Shown in pieces: positions 26,423 to 35,513 of a stretch of DNA of 64,000 bases (positions are counted from its first letter, which is position 1; every line of letters starts with the position of its first letter). The notes beneath the pieces are model-generated. The model searched no databases. It worked only from the letters and a program-made list of their open reading frames with translations, and was not told the origin of the DNA. Location of the stretch: assembly GCF_025264645.1 (NCBI RefSeq), contig NZ_CP073696.1, forward strand, positions 4,712,001 to 4,776,000, read 5' to 3'. Source of the stretch: Edaphobacter lichenicola (GTDB taxonomy: Bacteria > Acidobacteriota > Terriglobia > Terriglobales > Acidobacteriaceae). The position numbers and the translations under genes were made by a program.

Positions 26423-27770
26423 ACACCTTTCCTCCTACCATCACCTGCTGGGTCTTGTCGTCGAAGGTCACCTTCTGTCCGGTCTGGATGGCGGCTACGT
26501 TCATGCAGAGAGCAACTGAGTGCGCATAACCGGCTTCGATACTCGCATTCGGTGTCTTCCGGGAGCGGACGCATTCCATCCAGTTCCGCATGTTTGCTGA
26601 GGTTTGCGGATCTCCCTTAGTGTCGGCTGCCGTTGAGACAGCTTCAACATTCTCGCTCAGTGCAAAGCTCGGTAGAAGATTCGGCTTCATGCCCATCTCT
26701 GCGGCAGCCTTCTCCTTGAGTCCACCGTCCGGAGTGACTCGTTGCTTGTCCATATCGATCATTCCGGCGTTTGAGTAGTAAAGCTCTTTCACTCCACCGG
26801 CGGAGTTCGTGAATCGGGACGAGTACTGCACCTGGAAGCCCTTGCTGAGATCGTCGAGCGGACCATAGTCAAACACGGCCGTCATGGTGTCCCAGTTTTT
26901 GCGGCCGTCCTTCCATAGATAGATTCCGCCGTTTGCGACGACGCTTCGTGGATGCGGTAGGCCGCTGAACCAGTGCACGGTGTCGATCTGGTGAACAAGC
27001 CATTGATCGGGGATTCCTGAAGAGTAAGGCCAGAACAGACGGAACTCGAGGTACTTGCGCGCGTCGAATGGCTCATGCGGGCGGTTCATCAGGTAACGCT
27101 TCCAGTCTGTGTCCTCCTCTTTCAACAGAGGCACCACGTCGGGGCGACGCCAGCGACCAGGTTGGTTGACGTTCCACGTCATCTCCACCATGACGATGTC
27201 GCCGAATTTTCCAGACTGGATGTATTCCGCCGCCTTCTGGTAGCTCGGCGTGCTGCGGCGTTGCGTTCCGACCTGAACGATCTTGCCTGTCTTCTTCACG
27301 GCAGCAAGAAACAGGCGAGCATCTTCCATAGTGTGGGCTGTGGGCTTCTCGACGTAGGCATCGCGGCCAGCATTTACGGCCTCCGCTCCGTGACGAGCGT
27401 GTTGGAAGTCTGCGGTCGCAATAAGCACAGCGTCCACATCTTTTCGCGCGTACAACTCGTCGTTGTTCCGCACTGGCGTAACCGTATCTCCGCTGACCTT
27501 CTGTATGTAAGCGGCACCTTCCTCACGCCGCCGGTTCCAGATATCCGAGACGGCCACGAACTGAAAGTTCATGTCCTTCGCGTTTTGTGCGAACGCGGGG
27601 ATGAGTGCGCCTTTCATTCGGTCGCCACACCCGATCACACCAACTTTGACTCTATCGTTTGCGCCAATAATGCTTGCGTAGCTGGTTGCGGTCCACGACA
27701 CCGCGGTGGTTGCCAGCGCAGCGCCACTCATTTTTAGAAAGTCTCTGCGATTGTTATCCTGCCCTGCCAT
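26415..27770 (-). CDS. Gfo/Idh/MocA family oxidoreductase, Tat-exported
   Basis: NAD(P)-dependent sugar or cyclitol oxidoreductase of 451 residues. The N-terminus NNRRDFLKMSGAALATTAVSW is a twin-arginine signal, so it is exported with cofactor bound. The Rossmann motif is VKVGVIGCGDRMKG. The family motif EKPTAHTMEDARLF supplies the catalytic-region Lys, and WLVHQIDTVHWF lies in the substrate domain. It is downstream of the TonB receptor (96-base gap) and overlaps the PmoA-like gene, forming a three-gene carbohydrate uptake and oxidation operon. The substrate cannot be read from sequence. Confidence 0.92.
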   Translation of the reverse strand: MAGQDNNRRDFLKMSGAALATTAVSWTATSYASIIGANDRVKVGVIGCGDRMKGALIPAFAQNAKDMNFQFVAVSDIWNRRREEGAAYIQKVSGDTVTPVRNNDELYARKDVDAVLIATADFQHARHGAEAVNAGRDAYVEKPTAHTMEDARLFLAAVKKTGKIVQVGTQRRSTPSYQKAAEYIQSGKFGDIVMVEMTWNVNQPGRWRRPDVVPLLKEEDTDWKRYLMNRPHEPFDARKYLEFRLFWPYSSGIPDQWLVHQIDTVHWFSGLPHPRSVVANGGIYLWKDGRKNWDTMTAVFDYGPLDDLSKGFQVQYSSRFTNSAGGVKELYYSNAGMIDMDKQRVTPDGGLKEKAAAEMGMKPNLLPSFALSENVEAVSTAADTKGDPQTSANMRNWMECVRSRKTPNASIEAGYAHSVALCMNVAAIQTGQKVTFDDKTQQVMVGGKVYA

Positions 27771-27866
27771 ATCTGTTGTCTCCTTCGACCCATGGTTGGT
27801 GATGCGTTTCTATGAGGGGCTAATGACTCATATGTCGCGTGATGCTTGCGTGCCTTCGCCCGGACT

Positions 27867-30800
27867 TTAGAAGGTCAACTTCACTGCTCCCTGGAAGATT
27901 CTGGCTCCGTAGCCGTTGACCGTTGACGTGACCTGCCCGAAGGTGGAGGAGACGATGGAAGTGGACGATCCTGCATACCCTGCCGTGCTGCCAGGAGCGG
28001 CGAAGTTCGGGTGATTCAGGACATTGAAACCTTCAAAGCGAAGATTCAACGCCAGACGATCGTGCAGGGGGAAGACACGGCTTAGTGCGCTGTCCACCTG
28101 AAGGAACTCTGGACCCCTGTACGCGTTGCGTCCCGAGTTTCCAAAGGTGCCGGTTGGATTTGCGGTAAAGGCGGAGAGGTTGATGAACTGCGCATTGGTC
28201 GAGCGACCGCTCCTGATCTTTGCGTGGGTGTAAACTCCGATCGGGTTGACCAGATTAGGACGGTCGTTGTTCACGGCAGTCAGCGAATTGTCCACACCGG
28301 ATGTCACGTTGAATGGAGTTCCATCTGTGATGTGAATCAGAGGGGCGATCTGCCAATTATTGAGAGCGTATCCCTTCCATCCGGTCAGCGAAAAGTGGCT
28401 CGACGCTACGACGGTTGTGTTGAAGACAGCGCGGTAGTCGAATCCGCAGCTGGCCTGGTCGCCTTTGATGTTGAACGGATTCTGAACGGTCGTTCCAGCG
28501 ACGTCCGCTGAGTTGTCTGAGATGTCGATGCAGTGGGACCACGTGTAGTTTGCCAAAAAGACAAAGTTGGACGAGACACGATGTTGAATGGTTGTGATCA
28601 TCCCGTTGTAGCTCGCGTTGGCGCCTGGTTTGATCAAGATAGAACCAGCGCCGCCGCCGAGATACTTCGGCCCCTGTAATTTATTGGCGAGGGTAAGTGA
28701 GTAGCGCGACGCGGTGTTGCCGATTGTCGAGCATGGGCCCGTGCCGCAGGTTCCAGGAATATAGGTTGCGGGATCGATTGGGAAGCCATACGGATTGAAG
28801 TCAGTCCTGTTGCCGATGTAGTCAATCTGGAACTCCCAACCGCGCCCGAACTCCTGTTGAACGCTGGCAGTCCATTGCATGGTATACGGAGCGTGAAACT
28901 GTGACGTCAGCACGATGTACTGTCCGCCGCTGGGGAAGACGGTAGCCGCGGTTGGTTTGAATGGCTGCGGAAACGGATTTGTGGTCTGTGTTCCGTTTGA
29001 CCATGGACTGTCGAAGCTCAGCGGAGCATTCACAGGATTGTTCGAGATGGTCTGGGCGAAGGGCGGGTTCTGATTGGTGCGCTGTCCGGTAAAGAAGTTC
29101 GGCTCATCGTAAACCAATGCGCCACCAACACGGAAGACCGTCTTACCAGTCCCAAACGGATCGAGCGTCGCGCCAACGCGTGGAGAAAACTGCCACGGGG
29201 AGTTCTTCGTAAATGCCTTCGGAACGCCGGTATCGCCATAGAAGAAGCTACCGGCAGGCGCATTCGGGAATACGGTGCTGAAGATATTGTTCTCAAAACC
29301 GCTCATACTGAAGATCGATCCGCGGCCGAAGAAATCCGTGGGGAAGTAAAAGGGATCCCAACGGACACCGGCAGAGAGTACGAGTGTCTTGGTGGGGTGG
29401 AAGGTGTCTTGAATATAGAGACTAGGTATGGGTGCTCGCAGAGCATTCTGTTGCGCTTTGCTCTGCTGGAAGGCGCTCATCGATCCGGTCAAGAAGTCGA
29501 GGTTCGCGTCCGCGCCGGTACCAGGACTGGTGCCCGCAGGCCCTTTTTGTCCGTAGACGCCGGAGAAGGTAAATGTCCCGTTCGACTCATACGCATTCGA
29601 GATGTTCAGTTGAGACCTGACATATTCTCCACCAAACGCGAGCTGGTGTTTGCCGCGCACCCAGTTGACATCATCTGCGAAGGAGAAGGTGTTGTCGTTG
29701 AAGTGAGCGACGGCGCAGGTGCCGCAGTACGTACCCCATTTGTTTGTCGCGGTGACTTGCAGGCCTACGGGAATGGGAGCATATATGTCCACCCCAATTG
29801 TGGATGCGTTGACTCCAGTTCCTGCCGGGCCACGATCATCACGCCGTCTGGTGCCTGTTGCGTGGAACGAGTTCACCATCTGCGAGTTGATGATGTATGT
29901 TTCGCCAATGGTCAAAGCCTGTGCGCGTTCATAGTTACCTGGCTGCGTTGTGATCAACAGGTTGGCGTTCGAGAAGTAAGCGGGGCTCTGATAGCCATCG
30001 AGAAAGTAACGGCCATATAAGCTGTTCTTCGCGTTGATCGTAGCGTCTATTCGCGTGATGAACTGATTCTCTTCGACGAGATTCGGTATCGCGTAGGTGA
30101 CCAGGCCGCAATCGTTCGTTGCGGCGGGAAGGAGCTTCTGCAAGGCGAGTGCGCTTGCGCTAAAGTTGCTCGGGTCAATCTGGTTATTGGGCAGGATTGC
30201 GCCGGTTTTGGGGTTGACCAGTTGGATGGCCTTGCCATTTGACTGACACGCAGCGCTCTCTGTGGCCGAAAAATCACCTAACAGATTTGCAGCGGTGGGG
30301 ACATACGCTGTCGTGAGCGCCTGACTCTGATCTGCTTTGAGACGCTGATAGCCGGCAAAGAAAAATAACTTGTCCTTGATCACTCTTCCGCCAAAGGTGC
30401 CACCGAACTGATTCTGGTGCAGCGTGTCCTTGGCAGTGGAGAAGAAGTTGGTGGCATCGATGAAGTTGTTGCGGATGAATTCGAACGCAGTTCCGTGCCA
30501 GTCGTTTGATCCCGATCGCGTTACGACGTTGACGAGACCACCGGGATGAAGACCGCTCTGAGCGCCGAGGGCGGTGGTTTCAACGCTGAACTGCGCCACG
30601 GCGTCGGGGAACGGAAAGGGCAGATTTACGTTCGTCATGTAGTCGTTGTGGTCGCCACCGTCCAGTCGGTAGTCGGTGGCATTGCCTTGTCCACCGCCAA
30701 CTGAGATGACCGCGGAGCTAAAAAACGTCTTGCTCCCTTGCTGGTCATTGTTCTCGTTCGCGTTCACTGAGCCTCCGGAGAGGGTGATCAGCGATGTTAC

Positions 30801-31292
30801 CTGGCGTCCGTTGAGGGGCAATTCGGTAATGGTTTTCTGATCGATCGTCTGTTTGAACGAACTGTCTTCTGTCTGTAAGGCCAGACCACTTGCCTGCACC
30901 TCGACCTTTTGGTCCGTTGCTCCGACGGTCATACCTACATTGACGGCGATGCTGCTGCCGACTTCCAGAACAATATTCGTTTGCTCGTAACGCTCGAATC
31001 CCGGGGCGGTAATACCAACCGTGTAGGTTCCAATGTCAAGATTCGGAAAGCTATACGAGCCGTTTGAACCGGTGACGGCGGAGTGCTTGACCTGAGTCGC
31101 CACATTGGTTGCGGTGACGCTCGCGCCTGGGATAACGGCACCGGTCGAGTCTGTCACCGCACCTTGAATACTGCCCGTTCCTGCAGTCTGGGCTTTGCCC
31201 TGGGCGACCAGCAAACATGCGGCGATGCAGATTAAGATTGCGTATCGAACGTTCGCAATCCATGTGTACTTTGTAGTAAATGCGTTCATCAA
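27867..31292 (-). CDS. TonB-dependent receptor, Oar-like with carboxypeptidase-regulatory domain
   Basis: Outer-membrane transporter or adhesin of 1141 residues: a signal peptide, then a CarboxypepD_reg/CnaB-like beta domain (about 35-125, GSIQGAVTDSTGAVIPGASV). A plug region follows (KTITELPLNGRQVTSLITL) and then a long beta-barrel ending in aromatic phenylalanine (FQGAVKLTF), as expected for barrel insertion. This architecture is expanded in Acidobacteria and usually imports oligosaccharides. It is first in an operon with the oxidoreductase and PmoA-like genes. A 210-base leader separates it from a predicted promoter. Confidence 0.93.
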   Translation of the reverse strand: MMNAFTTKYTWIANVRYAILICIAACLLVAQGKAQTAGTGSIQGAVTDSTGAVIPGASVTATNVATQVKHSAVTGSNGSYSFPNLDIGTYTVGITAPGFERYEQTNIVLEVGSSIAVNVGMTVGATDQKVEVQASGLALQTEDSSFKQTIDQKTITELPLNGRQVTSLITLSGGSVNANENNDQQGSKTFFSSAVISVGGGQGNATDYRLDGGDHNDYMTNVNLPFPFPDAVAQFSVETTALGAQSGLHPGGLVNVVTRSGSNDWHGTAFEFIRNNFIDATNFFSTAKDTLHQNQFGGTFGGRVIKDKLFFFAGYQRLKADQSQALTTAYVPTAANLLGDFSATESAACQSNGKAIQLVNPKTGAILPNNQIDPSNFSASALALQKLLPAATNDCGLVTYAIPNLVEENQFITRIDATINAKNSLYGRYFLDGYQSPAYFSNANLLITTQPGNYERAQALTIGETYIINSQMVNSFHATGTRRRDDRGPAGTGVNASTIGVDIYAPIPVGLQVTATNKWGTYCGTCAVAHFNDNTFSFADDVNWVRGKHQLAFGGEYVRSQLNISNAYESNGTFTFSGVYGQKGPAGTSPGTGADANLDFLTGSMSAFQQSKAQQNALRAPIPSLYIQDTFHPTKTLVLSAGVRWDPFYFPTDFFGRGSIFSMSGFENNIFSTVFPNAPAGSFFYGDTGVPKAFTKNSPWQFSPRVGATLDPFGTGKTVFRVGGALVYDEPNFFTGQRTNQNPPFAQTISNNPVNAPLSFDSPWSNGTQTTNPFPQPFKPTAATVFPSGGQYIVLTSQFHAPYTMQWTASVQQEFGRGWEFQIDYIGNRTDFNPYGFPIDPATYIPGTCGTGPCSTIGNTASRYSLTLANKLQGPKYLGGGAGSILIKPGANASYNGMITTIQHRVSSNFVFLANYTWSHCIDISDNSADVAGTTVQNPFNIKGDQASCGFDYRAVFNTTVVASSHFSLTGWKGYALNNWQIAPLIHITDGTPFNVTSGVDNSLTAVNNDRPNLVNPIGVYTHAKIRSGRSTNAQFINLSAFTANPTGTFGNSGRNAYRGPEFLQVDSALSRVFPLHDRLALNLRFEGFNVLNHPNFAAPGSTAGYAGSSTSIVSSTFGQVTSTVNGYGARIFQGAVKLTF

Positions 31293-31501
31293 AATGCCTC
31301 CGAAAGTAGTGGTCTAGCTATTGATCGGCGTACTCGTCATCCCTGGCGGCGGTATACTTTCCTGCGACCGGTTCCGAAGGTGCTGAAACTGACCGCAACG
31401 CCGCCGAAAGACTTACTGATGCGTCGCGACTTCTCTGCTGGTTCGCGAAGCCGATCGAATTTGGCGGATGAAAACCGTGGTCTCACCTATCGGGTCGAAA
31501 C

Positions 31502-31529
31502 GGTATAGTGGTTGGACCTTTAGTGTCAA
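31502..31529 (-). promoter_or_regulatory. sigma-70-type promoter of the TonB receptor operon, with possible operator
   Basis: Read on the minus strand this is TTGACA, 16 bases, TATACC, a good -35 with a fair -10, pointing at the receptor gene 210 bases away. Between the boxes lies AAGGTCCAACCA, whose GGTnnnACC half-sites resemble FadR/GntR-type operators. The operator is a suggestion only. Confidence 0.5.
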
Positions 31530-31933
31530 GCATTATTGACGGGCAAATTGCCTTATCTGGCACCGCCGGCTTACCTTATTGGTTTTGAAGCTAGATATCG
31601 CGCCGAAAAACCGTGATTGCGGGAGGGATACGGTTGTCAAATGGCCAAATCGGGGCGGTGAGAGCGCGTGGCCGATCTTTCAGCCAGAGGAAGTGACCTT
31701 GAAGATGGTCGACCTCTTGTGTGGTCAGGCCAGGGCTGGAGGCCAGGCGTCTTGTAAGAACGCTGCGATGGCCTCTCGGATTTGAGTAAAAGGAAGCTGC
31801 GGAAGGCAGTGTCGATGGCGGCAGGGAGAAGTGTCTCGCTGTCACGGTGCAAGACTGTCAGAGTGATTCACGCGCTTGAATTTGGTTTGCGGATCTGCGT
31901 GATCAAGCTCGGCCCTCAAAGAAACTGGGGCCA
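31530..31933. other. intergenic region, no gene seen
   Basis: About 400 bases between the TonB promoter and the SDR gene. Short open frames exist on both strands. One minus-strand frame reads QEVDHLQGHF, faintly like the peptide deformylase motif, but the rest of that enzyme is missing. Nothing here can be supported as a gene. Confidence 0.4.
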
Positions 31934-32881
31934 TCAAAGGAACTTGAGATCAGTGTGTTGTTCGCTGACCTGCCAGAGACGGGCGGCTGCGGCGACATCG
32001 GCCGCCTGGGGCGCGATGAAGGCGGGGCCGACCTCGTGGCCGCGCATCTCCTGGAAGCCTTGTGGGCCATAGTAGCCGCCATCTTTTGCGTTGGGCGCAG
32101 TCGCGGCGTAGAGCGTCGGCAGGGCGCCTTCGGAGTCTGAGTTGAGGACGATGCCAATGGCGTGGCCGAAGAGACTGCGGAGGGTCTTCTCGAACGCGGA
32201 GTAGTTGCCCGACTGAAAGAGATTGGTGTGGGCGACGCCGGGATGGGCCGCAACGCTCATGATGGGCGAGTTGGTTGCACGTAGCCGGCGATCGAGCTCG
32301 AAGGTGAAGAGGAGATTGGCCAGCTTGGATTGCTGGTAGGCGCGCATGGGCGAGTAGCTTTGCGAGGAGTGGAGGTCACCGAAGTTGATCTGGGCCCGTT
32401 TGTGGGCGATGGAGGCGATGGTGACGATGCGAGGCCTGGCGGCTGAGTCGTTGGCGGCTTGCTGGAGGGCGGGAAAGAGCAACGCTGTGAGCGCGAAGTG
32501 GCCGAGGACGTTGGTGCCGAATTGAAGTTCGAAGCCGTCAGAGGTCTCCTGGCGGGTGGGCGGGGCAAAGACGGCGGCGTTGTTGATCAACAGATGCAAG
32601 GGCTGATGTTGAGAGAGTACTGTTGCAGCCGCGTTGTGAATGGATTTACGCGAGGCGAGGTCGAGCACAATGAGTTCTGCCTGAATGCCTGGTGAATCCG
32701 TGTGCAGTCGCGCGAGAGCAGCTTCGCCACGTTCGCGGTTTCGGCAGGCGAGCAGAATGTGGGCTCCCTTGCGGGCCAGCTTCAATGCTGTGTGGTAGCC
32801 GATGCCGCTGTTGGCGCCGGTTATGAGGACACGCTTGTTGGTCAGCGGGGGAATGTCGGATGCTTGCCACTTACTACTCAT
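31934..32881 (-). CDS. short-chain dehydrogenase/reductase
   Basis: A 315-residue NAD(P)(H)-dependent SDR. It has the cofactor motif TGANSGIG, NADP-compatible ACRNRERGEAA after beta-2, the NNAAVFAPP segment, the catalytic Ser in IVTIASIAHK, and the YxxxK pair in YQQSKLAN. The length and the extended substrate region match the retinol-dehydrogenase/WW-domain-oxidoreductase-like subgroup. The frame continues 89 codons upstream, but MSSKWQASDIPPLTNKRVLI at 32881 is the natural start. Substrate unknown. It is divergent from the yceD-rpmF-plsX operon. Confidence 0.9.
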   Translation of the reverse strand: MSSKWQASDIPPLTNKRVLITGANSGIGYHTALKLARKGAHILLACRNRERGEAALARLHTDSPGIQAELIVLDLASRKSIHNAAATVLSQHQPLHLLINNAAVFAPPTRQETSDGFELQFGTNVLGHFALTALLFPALQQAANDSAARPRIVTIASIAHKRAQINFGDLHSSQSYSPMRAYQQSKLANLLFTFELDRRLRATNSPIMSVAAHPGVAHTNLFQSGNYSAFEKTLRSLFGHAIGIVLNSDSEGALPTLYAATAPNAKDGGYYGPQGFQEMRGHEVGPAFIAPQAADVAAAARLWQVSEQHTDLKFL

Positions 32882-33140
32882 CGCTATTGGACGAAGGAGG
32901 GGGCAGATAAAGATGCGAAGTATTTCGGTTCGGGTTGGGGCTGGCGTCGCCCTGTCTGCTTTTGCGAGCGGCTGTTTATCTGCTGAGTGGGCGGCGTAGA
33001 GCGCTGCCGCGAAGAAGTCAGGCTCAGGCTGCTGCAACGATACAGGGCAAAGAGCGCGGCTTTTCCAGGTGGGGAGACTGAGAAGCTGCGTCGTTTCAGT
33101 GCGACTTGATCTGCGGCAGGAACCTGCTAACGTTAACAAT

Positions 33141-33698
33141 GTGCTCATAACCCCGCTCCAACTCGTAGATGAACCGCTTGAGTTCGATGAAGTGATCCCT
33201 GCTGGTGCACTGGACTATGCGTCCGACATCAAACAGGTGGGCCCGCTGCCGGTGAGTGGTGTGGCCGATTTGCTGATCGAGCACCGAAGCGCGAGTGCGC
33301 ATGTGAACGATATCCGGCTGCGCGCGAACTATCGGGCAGACTTCGAGATTTTGTGTGCGCGGTGCGTGGATCCAGTGGCGGTGCCGCTTTCGGGGGAGTT
33401 TGACCTGATTTTTCGGCCCGAGGCAGCCGATGCGGACGCGGGAGAGCGTTCTATTACTGCGGACGAGACCGAAATCGGGTATTATCAAGAGAGCGGTCTT
33501 TCGCTTGAGGATGTGGTGCGTGAGCAGGTGTTACTCTCCCTGCCGAGTCGCACCCTCTGTACGGCGGACTGCAAAGGGCTTTGCCCGCGCTGTGGTCAGA
33601 ATCTGAATCAAGCGAAATGTTCCTGCGACGAGGCTCCGGCTGATGCGCGTTGGAATGCGCTTGCGGGTCTGGCGGACAAGCTCGAGTTGAAGCACTAA
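33141..33698 (+). CDS. YceD/DUF177 family protein
   Basis: A 185-residue protein of the YceD (DUF177) family, linked to 23S rRNA and ribosome biogenesis and almost always upstream of rpmF, as here. The core shows YRADFEILCARCVDPVAVPL. The zinc-like cysteine cluster is CTADCKGLCPRCGQNLNQ followed by CSCDE. The start is uncertain: GTG at 33141 gives LITPLQLVDEP, the usual family N-terminus, while the frame stays open to GTGs at 33099 and 33069. No strong ribosome site decides between them. It is the first gene of a yceD-rpmF-plsX operon. Confidence 0.85.
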   Translation: MLITPLQLVDEPLEFDEVIPAGALDYASDIKQVGPLPVSGVADLLIEHRSASAHVNDIRLRANYRADFEILCARCVDPVAVPLSGEFDLIFRPEAADADAGERSITADETEIGYYQESGLSLEDVVREQVLLSLPSRTLCTADCKGLCPRCGQNLNQAKCSCDEAPADARWNALAGLADKLELKH

Positions 33699-33767
33699 TC
33701 AAGTTTTTGCCTCGTCGACCGCGTGCTTCGTACGTGATTGCCGCGGAAGATTGAAAGGGATACTGCA

Positions 33768-33953
33768 ATGCCTAATCCAAAACGGCGCCACTCCAAGCAA
33801 CGGACTGCCAAGCGCCGCAGCCACGACTTTTTGACCCCCACCGGCCTCTCCGAGTGCCCCAACTGCCATGAGCGCAAGCTTCCCCATCGTGCCTGCCGCA
33901 AGTGCGGGACGTATAAGGGCCGCGACGTTCTCGTGACCAAAGAAGCCAGCTAA
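33768..33953 (+). CDS. rpmF: 50S ribosomal protein L32
   Basis: A 61-residue large-subunit ribosomal protein. The N-terminus MPNPKRRHSKQRTAKRRSHD is canonical, and the zinc-ribbon cysteines are present (CPNCHERK...CRKCGTYKG). The ATG at 33768 follows GAAAGGGA. It lies between yceD and plsX, the conserved arrangement coupling ribosome and phospholipid synthesis genes. Confidence 0.97.
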   Translation: MPNPKRRHSKQRTAKRRSHDFLTPTGLSECPNCHERKLPHRACRKCGTYKGRDVLVTKEAS

Positions 33954-33985
33954 AGTTACCGTTCAAACCCTGCTCTCCCCTGCTG

Positions 33986-34990
33986 ATGCCGACTGACATC
34001 GTTGTAGACGCAATGGGTTCCGACAAGGCCCCCGAACCTGAGGTTCGCGGGGCTGTACTTGCTGCACGCCAGTTTGACGTGCGGGTGCACCTGGTTGGTC
34101 CCGAGGATAGGCTGCGTCCGATTTTGCGGCAGGCGCTACGCGGACAACGGCTGCCGGTGTTTATTGTGCCTGCGAGCGAGTGGATCACGATGGACGATAA
34201 GGCCGCGCAGGCGGTACGGTCCAAACGCGATTCCACGATGCGGGTGGGGCTCAAGATGGTCCGCGAGGGCCGGGCTGCTGGTTTCTTCACGGCTGGCAAT
34301 ACCGGCGCTGCGATGGCCACCGCGAAGATGGTTCTGGGGATGCTTTCGGGAGTGGATCGGCCGGCATTGGCGCAGATTCTGCCGACAGTTCACCGGGTTC
34401 CGTCGCTGCTGCTGGATGTGGGCGCTAACGTGGATTGCGACCCGGATAACCTGGTCCAGTTTGCCGTGATGGGCCACATGTATGCCAAGAATATTCTGAG
34501 GATTAATAATCCACGCGTCGGGCTTCTCTCGATTGGAGAGGAGGATTCGAAGGGCAATGCGCTGACTCGCGATACGCTGCCTCTGCTGCGTGCAACGAAG
34601 GATATTAATTTCAAGGGCAATGTTGAAGGCCGGGATCTGTTCAATGGGCACTGCGATGTGGCGGTGTGCGATGGCTTTGTCGGCAACGTGGCGTTGAAGT
34701 CGATTGAGGGTACGGCCCAGTTGCTGAGCGCGTCGCTGCGCGAGTCGTTGAAGTCGACGGTGACCTCGCAGGTTGGTGCGCTGCTGTCGCGCAGGGCCTT
34801 TGCCGAGTTCAAGAAGAGGCTGGATTATTCGGAGTACGGCGGTGCGGTGCTGCTTGGGGTGCGAGGGGTGTGCATCGTGGGGCATGGGTCGTCGAATGAG
34901 AAGGCCATTATGAATGGCGTGCGGGTGGCGGCTGAGTTTGCGCAGGCCGAAGTCAATTCGGGGATTGAAGCGGCGCTGCGGCCTTCCTAG
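33986..34990 (+). CDS. plsX: phosphate acyltransferase PlsX
   Basis: Makes acyl-phosphate from acyl-ACP, the first step of phosphatidic acid synthesis in bacteria using PlsY. Diagnostic segments are DIVVDAMGSDKAPEPEVRGAV at the N-terminus, AGNTGAAMATAKMVLG, LLDVGANVDCDP, NVEGRDLFNGHCDVAVCDGFVGN and YGGAVLLGVRGVCIVGHGSS. The 334-residue length is normal. The ATG at 33986 is 32 bases after rpmF. It is probably a soluble, membrane-associated dimer. fabH, often next, is absent here; a poly-C element follows instead. Confidence 0.96.
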   Translation: MPTDIVVDAMGSDKAPEPEVRGAVLAARQFDVRVHLVGPEDRLRPILRQALRGQRLPVFIVPASEWITMDDKAAQAVRSKRDSTMRVGLKMVREGRAAGFFTAGNTGAAMATAKMVLGMLSGVDRPALAQILPTVHRVPSLLLDVGANVDCDPDNLVQFAVMGHMYAKNILRINNPRVGLLSIGEEDSKGNALTRDTLPLLRATKDINFKGNVEGRDLFNGHCDVAVCDGFVGNVALKSIEGTAQLLSASLRESLKSTVTSQVGALLSRRAFAEFKKRLDYSEYGGAVLLGVRGVCIVGHGSSNEKAIMNGVRVAAEFAQAEVNSGIEAALRPS

Positions 34991-35019
34991 ATTTGCTCTT
35001 CTACTTGTCAATTGATCTA

Positions 35020-35094
35020 CCCCCCCCCCCCCCCTTACCCGGCTATAACTCTTTTATTATGAGAGGTTTAACGAGATACGCTCCTTGTAAAATA
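35020..35094. repeat. poly-C dispersed element, copy 2
   Basis: A run of 15 C residues (35020-35034), about 45 AT-rich bases, then GCTCCTTGTAAAATA (35080-35094), identical to the 15-mer of copy 1 at 3184-3198 and at nearly the same distance from the C run. It lies 30 bases after plsX. Confidence 0.65.
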
Positions 35095-35165
35095 GTCATA
35101 ATAAAGCAGTTGCGCCCAAAATCGTCTTAACAAACGAGTTACGGCTATTCTTCCTTCCCCAAAGA

Positions 35166-35199
35166 AGAAGGCCCCGGTCTGAGATGCCCGGGGCCTTCT
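35166..35199. terminator. hairpin, probable terminator after plsX
   Basis: A perfect 12-bp stem, AGAAGGCCCCGG with CCGGGGCCTTCT, around a 10-base loop. The following bases are only moderately T-rich (AAGTTCTATG), so it may act weakly or in both directions. It ends the yceD-rpmF-plsX unit. From here to 35513 no gene is seen. Confidence 0.7.
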
Positions 35200-35513
35200 A
35201 AGTTCTATGTATTAAGTATATCGGGTTGGGGGTAACTGATACGCCACGCGATTGTTCAGGATTGGCGCGGGTTTTCGTGTGGAGGGGGCTTGACAAGAAT
35301 TTGGAGGAGACGGCGATTGCCTGAACCATTTTCTGACCGGCATTTCAGAAAGATGCCATCCCAGGGTCGCCCCGCACAACGCAACTCGTCCGATATGCCG
35401 ACTTTGTCGGACAAGTGACGAGATCGGCGTTTATCAGGAGTGATTCTCTGAAGCGTCAGGCAACCATTGGATAGAAAAACTGTGAATCGAGGCACACAAG
35501 TCAGAATAGAACC

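Noticed and set aside
31591..31845. Minus-strand frame with QEVDHLQGHF, reminiscent of peptide deformylase
   Set aside because: The HExxH histidine is replaced, the EGCLS and GxGLAAxQ motifs are absent and the N-terminal part does not match. Similarity is too short to call a relic.
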